Source: Candidatus Pelethomonas intestinigallinarum
GTDB lineage: Bacteria > Bacillota > Clostridia > Oscillospirales > Oscillospiraceae
Length of the DNA stretch: 7,073 bases
Direction: 5' to 3'
Assembly: GCA_018712665.1 (NCBI GenBank)
Contig: DVGP01000095.1
Location: 1-7,073 of the forward strand
Numbering within the stretch: position 1 is the stretch's first letter; every line of letters begins with the position of its first letter. The notes under the pieces were generated by a model, which saw nothing but the letters and a program-made list of their open reading frames with translations, had not been told where the DNA came from and did not search any database. Below, piece by piece: positions 1-4,277 of the stretch. Made by a program: the position numbers and the translations under genes.

Positions 1-153
1 TGTTTCACTCAGGGAGGCCAGTATCGCGGCCCAAACGGCGGGCATTGCCCCGCCCACTCCCGGACGCACCTTCCCGCCTCCGCCCGGAGGGCCGCTTGCA
101 GCCGGCGGCGGCCCCTCTCTGTCCGTTGAGCGGCGGTACTCTTCCCGTTCATC
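1..153 (-). promoter_or_regulatory. T-box leader (tRNA-sensing riboswitch), truncated at the window edge
   Basis: Read on the minus strand, this has the ordered landmarks of T-box stem I. AGAGTA (142-137) is followed by CCGCC (136-132), which pairs with GGCGG (78-74), and then GAA (73-71); AGTA opposite GAA is the specifier-loop S-turn. Distal to it are the conserved CAGAGAG and a hairpin with GGGCCGC/GCGGCCC arms around a GGCTGCAA loop. The specifier codon is uncertain: GTG (69-67, Val) if one base follows GAA, or GGT (70-68, Gly) if none does. The last bases, GAGTGAAACA (10-1), resemble the stretch just before the antiterminator motif AGGGTGGNACCGCG, which would lie off the window. T-boxes sense uncharged tRNA and control aminoacyl-tRNA synthetase or amino-acid biosynthesis and uptake genes. 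The regulated gene is not visible. Confidence 0.8.
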
Positions 154-170
154 GTGGCTTTATCTTTATT

Positions 171-199
171 ATATTACCAGCGCGCCCCACCTGTGTCAA
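171..199 (-). promoter_or_regulatory. Sigma-A promoter for the T-box leader
   Basis: On the minus strand a perfect -35 TTGACA (199-194) is followed by a 17-bp spacer and a -10 TAATAT (176-171). Transcription would start near position 164, about 11 bases before the T-box motif begins. The match is close to consensus, as expected for a gene whose control is by attenuation rather than at initiation. The promoter lies downstream of the coo-like operon in the same direction, so the T-box gene has its own transcription unit. Confidence 0.82.
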
Positions 200-273
200 G
201 GCCGGGGCGGTATTTTCCCACGATTGCCCCAAAATGCTTTTACATGCGGAAAACCATATGGCGCAGGGGGAGC

Positions 274-355
274 TCGAGGGGGCGAAGCCCGCCTCGAATC
301 AAATCAAATGCCCCGCAAAGCCTTGCACCGCAAGGCGTGCGGCTCGCGAAGCGAG
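274..355. repeat. Three short GAA/ACC-loop hairpins
   Basis: Three small inverted repeats lie in succession. Positions 274-297 form a TCGAGG/CCTCGA outer stem and a GGGC-GAA-GCCC inner stem, with one unpaired base at 291. Positions 320-336 form GCCTTGC-ACC-GCAAGGC. Positions 343-355 form CTCGC-GAA-GCGAG. The shared three-base loops and GC-rich stems look like small dispersed intergenic palindromes. The hairpin at 320-336 is followed by TTT on the minus strand, which is too weak to call a terminator. Confidence 0.6.
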
Positions 356-356
356 A

Positions 357-385
357 ACTTTCCCACTGTACGGCAGTGGGAAAGT
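357..385. repeat. 12-bp perfect inverted repeat
   Basis: ACTTTCCCACTG (357-368) and its exact complement CAGTGGGAAAGT (374-385) surround the 5-base loop TACGG. It begins one base after the preceding hairpin and ends 11 bases before the 42-bp palindrome. There is no adjacent T run on either strand, so a terminator role is not supported. Confidence 0.75.
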
Positions 386-396
386 AACGGCATTTG

Positions 397-438
397 CAGA
401 CTGTCCCAAAAGTCCGGTCGGACTTTTGGGACAGTCTG
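397..438. repeat. 42-bp near-perfect palindrome
   Basis: The 19-base arm CAGACTGTCCCAAAAGTCC (397-415) is repeated as its exact reverse complement at 420-438. Bases 416 and 419 also pair, so only the central GT is unpaired, giving a 20-bp stem with no mismatch. A perfect stem this long in an intergenic region usually marks a mobile or repetitive element (REP- or MITE-like), or a strong transcription barrier acting on both strands. There is no flanking T run and no visible target-site duplication. Confidence 0.8.
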
Positions 439-460
439 GCGCGGGGCACCGCCCCGCGCC
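438..460 (-). terminator. GC-rich hairpin after the coo-like operon, possible terminator
   Basis: GGCGCGGGGC (438-447) and GCCCCGCGCC (451-460) form a perfect 10-bp stem with a 3-base loop. It starts 14 bases past the oxidoreductase stop codon and shares base 438 with the 42-bp palindrome. It is the first strong structure the operon transcript would meet, and the palindrome follows at once. The lack of a T tract argues against a classical intrinsic terminator. The pair may instead protect the 3' end or belong to the repeat cluster. Confidence 0.4.
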
Positions 461-473
461 GTGAACAGTAGCC

Positions 474-1703
474 TTAAACAGTGTACACGTACTCGCCGTT
501 CTTTTCGTTGATGCCGTAGAAGTCGGCGAAGGTCAGGCGGAAGATGTGGTCCAGCTTGCCGCTGACGTCGACGCCGTTTTTGATGAGGTGGAGGTACAGC
601 CCGCTGTTAGAGATGTTCCCCAGGCTCAGGTAGCCGGTGAGCTTCCCGTCCTTGACGATGGCCTTCTTGTACTCCTTGGGGCTGTGGTGGATGATGACCT
701 CCGCCCCTTCGGTCTGGTCCAGCCGCCCCACGGACAGCATGGTGACGCCGAAGAAGTTGCTGGTGTTCTTGAAGGGGTAGGGCTTCTCGTAGGCCTCGTC
801 GATGCCCGCCATGTTCCGGGCGGCCACCTTGCCCTGCTCCATGGCGTCGGGCCACACGCCGGACAGCCCGGTGCAGTCCCCGGCGGCGTAGACGTCCGGG
901 GCGGAGGTCCGCAGGTGGTCGTCCACGGTGATGGCGCGGTCCGCGGCGATGCCGCTGGCCTGGGCCAGCTCGATCCTGGGCCGGACCCCGGCGGCCATGA
1001 CGATGAAGTCGCAGGGGATGTGCTCCCCGGTGGACATGATGACCTCGGTGATGTTTCCCGCCTCGTCCACCACGGCGTCGGCGGCGCCGGCGCCCAGGAG
1101 GAAGCGGCAGCCCTGGTCCTCAAACACCTTCTGGTACACCCCGGCGGCGTAGTCGTCGGTCTGCAGGGGCATGACCCGGTCGGCCATCTCCGCGATGGTC
1201 ACCTCCGCCCCCCGGTGGCACAGGGCCGAGGCGGCGTCCAGACCCACCAGACCGGAGCCCACGATAAACACCCGCTTGCCCCGGGCCAGGGCCCCGTCGA
1301 TCTTCAGCGCGTCGCTGAGATCCCGGAAGCCGAAGACGTTGGGGGCCTCCCGGAAGTGGGGGATGGGGGGGATGAAGAACCCCGCGCCGGTGGCGATGAG
1401 GAGCTTGTCGTAGGGGGCGGAGAAGCCCTCGCCGAACCAGACGGTCTTTTCCGCCGTGTCGATCCGGTCCACCCGCTCGCAGGGGATGTGGACGATGTCG
1501 TTCTTGTCAAAGAAGTCCTGCCTGACAAAGCTGATGCCGGGGATGTCCCGCTCCCCGCCCAGGAACTTGTGGAGCATGCAGCGGGAGTGGACGTGCTGGT
1601 CGATGGAGATGACGGTGATCACCGCCTGGGGCTTGAAGTCCCGCAGCACCTGGGCGGCGGAGATGCCGGCGGCGCCGGCGCCGATAATGACGTAACGCTC
1701 CAT
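474..1703 (-). CDS. FAD/NAD(P)-dependent oxidoreductase of a CODH operon (FNOR type)
   Basis: This 409-residue soluble flavoprotein is of the pyridine nucleotide-disulfide oxidoreductase fold (Pyr_redox_2). The FAD Rossmann motif GAGAAG lies at residues 8-13. A second dinucleotide motif GSGLVG lies at 149-154, followed by the acidic residue E172 at the end of the next strand, which favours NADH over NADPH. The second FAD motif, VYAAGDC, is at 271-277. Cys42, in HSRCMLH, falls where NADH oxidases and CoA-disulfide reductases carry their redox cysteine. The frame is open upstream to 1874, but start 1703 is preferred because the Rossmann fold begins there and GGGAGGTG lies 8 bases before it. The gene follows the ferredoxin by 5 bases. 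By family knowledge, this neighbour of cooS-cooF passes electrons from the ferredoxin to NAD(P)+. The electron acceptor here is inferred. Confidence 0.9.
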   Translation of the reverse strand: MERYVIIGAGAAGISAAQVLRDFKPQAVITVISIDQHVHSRCMLHKFLGGERDIPGISFVRQDFFDKNDIVHIPCERVDRIDTAEKTVWFGEGFSAPYDKLLIATGAGFFIPPIPHFREAPNVFGFRDLSDALKIDGALARGKRVFIVGSGLVGLDAASALCHRGAEVTIAEMADRVMPLQTDDYAAGVYQKVFEDQGCRFLLGAGAADAVVDEAGNITEVIMSTGEHIPCDFIVMAAGVRPRIELAQASGIAADRAITVDDHLRTSAPDVYAAGDCTGLSGVWPDAMEQGKVAARNMAGIDEAYEKPYPFKNTSNFFGVTMLSVGRLDQTEGAEVIIHHSPKEYKKAIVKDGKLTGYLSLGNISNSGLYLHLIKNGVDVSGKLDHIFRLTFADFYGINEKNGEYVYTV

Positions 1704-1708
1704 TTCCC

Positions 1709-2155
1709 TTACACCTCCCTCACTTCGATGGCCTTCTTGGGGCAGGCCCGCACGCAGGCGGGGCCCTCCTCCAGGTGGACGCAGAAGTCGCACTTGATCA
1801 TCCGCTTCCGGTCCGGGGAGATGGCGGGCACCCCGTAGCGGCAGCTCATGACGCACATGTAGCATGCCGCGCACTTGTCCTCGTCATACTCCACCAGGCC
1901 GTTTTCCATATTTTTGTACAGCGCGCCGGACATGCAGGCCCCGGCGCAGTCGGGGACGTCGCAGTGGCGGCAGAAGATGGGCTTGTAGCCCCCCAGGCCG
2001 TCGGCGATGATGCGGTTGCGGGAGACGTTCTCCGGGTCCGTCAGGTCCAGGGTGTACACCCCCTGGCCGCCGTCCCGGCGGTGGGCCTCCATGCAGGCCA
2101 CGGAGCAGTTCTTGCACCCGTCGCACTTGGCGGGGTCGATAAAGATCCGTTTCAT
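1709..2155 (-). CDS. cooF: CooF-like polyferredoxin, four [4Fe-4S] clusters
   Basis: This 148-residue protein has sixteen cysteines in four blocks: C11/C14/C17/C21, C62/C65/C70/C74, C95/C98/C101/C105 and C122/C125/C134/C138. This is the layout of the DmsB/HycB/CooF family, which holds four [4Fe-4S] clusters exchanged between N- and C-terminal halves. There is no signal peptide or membrane segment, so it should be cytoplasmic. It sits directly between the CODH-like gene and the flavoprotein gene, 12 bases after the former and 5 before the latter. It is therefore the expected electron carrier from the CODH surface cluster to the oxidoreductase. The family also serves hydrogenases, formate dehydrogenases and DMSO reductases, so the name cooF rests on context. 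Its length is close to other stand-alone CooF-like proteins and nothing is missing. Confidence 0.92.
   Translation of the reverse strand: MKRIFIDPAKCDGCKNCSVACMEAHRRDGGQGVYTLDLTDPENVSRNRIIADGLGGYKPIFCRHCDVPDCAGACMSGALYKNMENGLVEYDEDKCAACYMCVMSCRYGVPAISPDRKRMIKCDFCVHLEEGPACVRACPKKAIEVREV
1712..1719 (-). promoter_or_regulatory. Ribosome binding site that fixes the oxidoreductase start
   Basis: GGGAGGTG lies inside the last codons of the ferredoxin gene, immediately before its TAA, and 8 bases before ATG 1703. It supports the short start over the upstream in-frame start at 1874, which would read through most of the ferredoxin C-terminus. It also implies translational coupling. Confidence 0.75.
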
Positions 2156-2160
2156 CCCGC

Positions 2161-2168
2161 CACCTCCT
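2161..2168 (-). promoter_or_regulatory. Ribosome binding site of cooF, overlapping the cooS stop
   Basis: AGGAGGTG begins on the first base of the cooS stop codon (TAA, 2170-2168), at the shared base 2168, and stands 5 bases before ATG 2155. The layout TAAGGAGGTG makes termination of cooS and initiation of cooF neighbouring events, typical of coupled translation of subunits needed together. Confidence 0.8.
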
Positions 2169-4063
2169 TACAGGCCCAGGGCCCGGCGCTTCTCCAGGAT
2201 GATGGCCTCCAGCTTGTCCGCGGCGGAGACGCCGTCAGGGTCCACGATGACCTGCCCGCCGGTGAGATTTACCATGTCCTCGGTGAGAATTTTGCTCACC
2301 AGCTTGCTGCCGGTCATGAAGGGGGGCACGCCCAGGTGCAGGGGCAGGCCCAGGCTCAGGGCGAAGGCGCCGTCGGCCACCGCCTGCTCCTCCAGCCACT
2401 GGGCGGCGGAGAGGACCAGGGGCAGCTGGGGCAGATCCACGCCCAGCTCCCCGGCGATCTCGGTGGCCACCATCTCCAGCCGGCCGATGGCCAGGCAGGG
2501 GCCGAAGTTCAGCACCGGCGGAATGCCCAGCTCCTTGCACACAGCCTTCAGGTTGGGGCCCGCCAGCTCCGCGGCCTCGGGGGTCATGAGCCCCACGTTC
2601 TCCAGGCCTCCGGAGGAGCACCCGGCGGTGAGGACCAGGATGTCCCGGGCGATGAGCTCCTTCGTCAGGGCCACCGTCAGGGTGTCGTGGCCGTAGGCCA
2701 CGCTGGAGCAGCCCACCACCCCGGCCAGGCCCTTGATCTTCCCGGCGGCGATGAGGTCAATGAGGGGCTTCCAACTGCCGCCCAAAAAGTCCTTCAGGCT
2801 CCCCTCGCTGACGCCGGTGAGGGTGTTCTTGTTGCCGTGGTCGGGGAAGAGGTTCATGGGCACGGTGCCCCGGCGGGCGGTGTAGGCGGCGATGATCTCG
2901 TCGATGATCCGCTCGCCGTCGGCCTCCCGGGTGTCGTAGTTGTAGGGGATGTACTCGGCGTTGGCCTTCTTGGCCACCACGTCCAGGCAGATCTGCTTGA
3001 TCTTCAGCTCCTCGCAGATGGGCTCAATGCCCGGCAGGGTGCAGTTGAACTCGGAGAGCACCGCGTCGATGGCGCCGGAGGAGAGGACCGCCTCGGAGAT
3101 GTAGTTGTTGCCGGCGTGGCCGTCGAAGATCTCCGTGTAGTGGGCGCCCCGGAGCTGGAGGTCCTGGCCCACGCAGGTGCAGCCCACCAGCTTGAAGCCC
3201 TTGGCCCCGGCGGCTTGCGCCTTGGCCACCACGTCCTCGTCGGTGAGCCGGTCCTGGATGTAGGTGAACAGGGAGTGCTGGTGGCCGGTGATGAGGATGT
3301 TGATGTAGTCCGGGTCGATGACGTTCATGCCCACCGGGGCGGGACGGATCACCGGGTCTCCCAGGACCACGTCGTTGAGGAGGTTGGTGAGCATCAGGCC
3401 GTACACGCCGGTGGAGATGCCCAGGCGCAGGCAGGAGAGCATCATCTCCACCGGGTCGGAGGACAGGTTGGTGGAGGTCTTGACGATGTTCAAAAATACC
3501 TCGCCCTTGGCGCCGCCGGGCATGATCCCCAGCTTCTTCCACTGCTCCACCCGGGGGCCGTAGGCCAGCTTCTCCACCAGCTCCATGGGCTCATACTCCG
3601 GCCGGTACAGGTCACTGAGCACCAGCTCCGCCACCTTCACGGCCTTGTCCCACTTGTCCGTTCCGGTGACCCCCAGCTTTTCCGCCAGGTGGTCCAGGGC
3701 TTTCTCACTGCGGATCTTCCCGTGGTGGAGGCCGGTGTCCCGGAGCTGCCGGGCGGTGTTCTCCACGATGTGGATGTAGCAGCCGGAGCCGGCGGCCACC
3801 ATCCGCAGGAAGTTCCGGGCCACGATGGTGTCGGCGTTGGCCCCGCAGATGCCCCGGGGGGCGTCGGGGGTGACGCGGCAGGGGCCGTTGGCGCACAGGC
3901 GGCAGCATACCCCCTGCAGGCCGAAGCCGCACTTGGTGGCCTGGGTGGCCACCCGGTGGTGGGAGGTCTCCCGGGGCAGGCGGCGGATGTACTCCTCCAT
4001 GGGCTTGTCCGCGCTGGGACAGGTGTTGCGGTCGTAGCAGCTCTCACAGCCAGTCATAGACAT
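2168..4063 (-). CDS. cooS: Anaerobic CO dehydrogenase catalytic subunit (CooS family), atypical active site
   Basis: This 631-residue protein is close in length to C. hydrogenoformans CODH-II (636), to which it was aligned from memory. Cluster D ligands C45 and C53 and cluster B ligands C54, C57, C62 and C73 are present. All C-cluster ligands match: H261, C297, C341, C452, C482 and C523 (CODH-II H261, C295, C333, C446, C476, C526). CODH-II residues H93, H96, H99 and H102 align with Y96, I99, N102 and R105, and catalytic K563 aligns with Q560. The fold and clusters are thus kept, but the known proton channel and acid-base residues are not. An extra N-terminal C6-x2-C9-x5-C15 precedes the family core. 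Canonical members oxidise CO to CO2 in the cytoplasm; whether this one does is open. ATG 4063 is chosen for the SD 4 bases upstream; ATG 4057 (Met3) is possible. It is the first gene of an operon with cooF and the flavoprotein. Confidence 0.93.
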   Translation of the reverse strand: MSMTGCESCYDRNTCPSADKPMEEYIRRLPRETSHHRVATQATKCGFGLQGVCCRLCANGPCRVTPDAPRGICGANADTIVARNFLRMVAAGSGCYIHIVENTARQLRDTGLHHGKIRSEKALDHLAEKLGVTGTDKWDKAVKVAELVLSDLYRPEYEPMELVEKLAYGPRVEQWKKLGIMPGGAKGEVFLNIVKTSTNLSSDPVEMMLSCLRLGISTGVYGLMLTNLLNDVVLGDPVIRPAPVGMNVIDPDYINILITGHQHSLFTYIQDRLTDEDVVAKAQAAGAKGFKLVGCTCVGQDLQLRGAHYTEIFDGHAGNNYISEAVLSSGAIDAVLSEFNCTLPGIEPICEELKIKQICLDVVAKKANAEYIPYNYDTREADGERIIDEIIAAYTARRGTVPMNLFPDHGNKNTLTGVSEGSLKDFLGGSWKPLIDLIAAGKIKGLAGVVGCSSVAYGHDTLTVALTKELIARDILVLTAGCSSGGLENVGLMTPEAAELAGPNLKAVCKELGIPPVLNFGPCLAIGRLEMVATEIAGELGVDLPQLPLVLSAAQWLEEQAVADGAFALSLGLPLHLGVPPFMTGSKLVSKILTEDMVNLTGGQVIVDPDGVSAADKLEAIILEKRRALGL

Positions 4064-4067
4064 TGCT

Positions 4068-4076
4068 CCTCCTTTT
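4068..4076 (-). promoter_or_regulatory. Ribosome binding site of cooS
   Basis: AAAAGGAGG ends 4 bases before ATG 4063 and 10 bases before the second in-frame ATG at 4057. It is very strong, but its spacing is slightly short for the first and slightly long for the second, so either Met1 or Met3 could be used. Its upstream end touches the TGTC/GACA dyad at 4076-4090. Confidence 0.75.
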
Positions 4077-4090
4077 GTCGGTGTTTGACA
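4076..4090 (-). promoter_or_regulatory. TGTCA-N5-CGACA dyad just upstream of the cooS ribosome binding site
   Basis: The minus strand reads TGTCA, AACAC, CGACA: TGTC and GACA arms around seven bases. The half-sites match the consensus of the CO sensor CooA (TGTCR-N6-YGACA), but the spacer is one base short and the site lies in the transcribed leader, not upstream of the promoter. If bound, it would act as a block rather than as an activator site. It may be chance. Confidence 0.3.
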
Positions 4091-4117
4091 GAGTGTTTCT
4101 TGTTCCCAGATTGTTGA

Positions 4118-4134
4118 ATGGTCCCCAAAACCAT
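4118..4134 (-). promoter_or_regulatory. ATGGT-N7-ACCAT inverted repeat in the cooS leader
   Basis: A 5-bp perfect inverted repeat with a 7-base centre lies about 18 bases into the inferred cooS transcript. It could be a small RNA hairpin or an operator half-site pair. The stem is too short to say more, and no known operator matches it. Confidence 0.3.
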
Positions 4135-4158
4135 GAGTGTTAAAATATCTACAATGTC

Positions 4159-4167
4159 AGTATAGCA
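4159..4167 (-). promoter_or_regulatory. Extended -10 promoter of the cooS operon
   Basis: The minus strand reads TGC-TATACT: a TATACT hexamer at 4164-4159 with the TGn extension at 4167-4165. At 17-bp spacing the -35 position reads TAGCCC, which is poor, so initiation probably relies on the extended -10 or on an activator. The inferred start is near 4152, giving an 89-base leader before cooS. This is the best promoter-like sequence in the 214-bp gap. Confidence 0.6.
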
Positions 4168-4183
4168 GAAGGCGGCCCTCCGG

Positions 4184-4203
4184 GCTATTGCAGATGCAAC
4201 AGC
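4184..4203. promoter_or_regulatory. 20-bp dyad at -41.5, candidate activator site
   Basis: The arms GCTATTGCA (4184-4192) and TGCAACAGC (4195-4203) are reverse complements at 8 of 9 positions around a central GA. On the minus strand the core reads TGTTG-N6-CAATA, the 5-6-5 geometry of CRP/FNR-superfamily operators. Its centre lies at exactly -41.5 from the start predicted by the extended -10, the classical class II activator position, and the -35 hexamer is poor. The cognate regulator is unknown and not encoded in the window. Confidence 0.5.
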
Positions 4204-4227
4204 TCAGGCGCGGCGCCTTATGAAATC

Positions 4228-4262
4228 AGGCGGCAGCGGCGAGGGAAGGGCCGCTGCCGCCT
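4228..4262 (-). terminator. Intrinsic terminator of the substrate-binding protein gene
   Basis: AGGCGGCAGCGGC (4228-4240) and GCCGCTGCCGCCT (4250-4262) form a perfect 13-bp stem with a 9-base loop, starting 15 bases after the stop codon at 4278. On the minus strand it is followed by GATTTCATAA, a weak T tract. A further short palindrome AGGCGC-G-GCGCCT (4206-4218) comes next. The structure separates the lipoprotein unit from the cooS promoter. Confidence 0.75.
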
Positions 4263-4277
4263 GGGCACGCTTGGAGA

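Larger units (their letters stand above)
200..473. other. Gene-free intergenic region with a hairpin chain
   Basis: This gap lies between the end of the oxidoreductase gene and the T-box promoter. Reading frames stay open on both strands but have no ribosome binding site and only encode the inverted repeats, so none is called. Positions 274-460 hold six hairpins almost end to end: 274-297, 320-336, 343-355, 357-385, 397-438 and 438-460. No hairpin is followed on the minus strand by a clear T run, so the terminator of the upstream operon is not obvious. Positions 200-273 show nothing recognisable. Confidence 0.7.

Noticed and set aside
320..460. CRISPR array
   Set aside because: The repeats are inverted, not direct, with different sequences and no regular spacers.
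45..464. Open frame of 139 codons on the plus strand, and a minus frame at 240-449
   Set aside because: Both run through the T-box and hairpin chain, encode only the inverted repeats, and lack ribosome binding sites.
546..1838. Long plus-strand open frame opposite the flavoprotein
   Set aside because: It is antisense to a complete oxidoreductase with both Rossmann motifs, is rich in Gly/Val/Asp/His, and has no supporting start signals.
1704..1874. N-terminal extension of the flavoprotein to an upstream ATG
   Set aside because: It would overlap the last 55 codons of cooF in another frame and add a low-complexity segment before the Rossmann fold. ATG 1703 has a well-spaced GGGAGGTG.
1775..4117. 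Very long open frame on the plus strand across cooS and cooF
   Set aside because: It is antisense to two genes with full family signatures, its translation is low-complexity (Gly/Val/His/Ala-rich), and it has no ribosome binding site. It is a by-product of GC-biased third positions.
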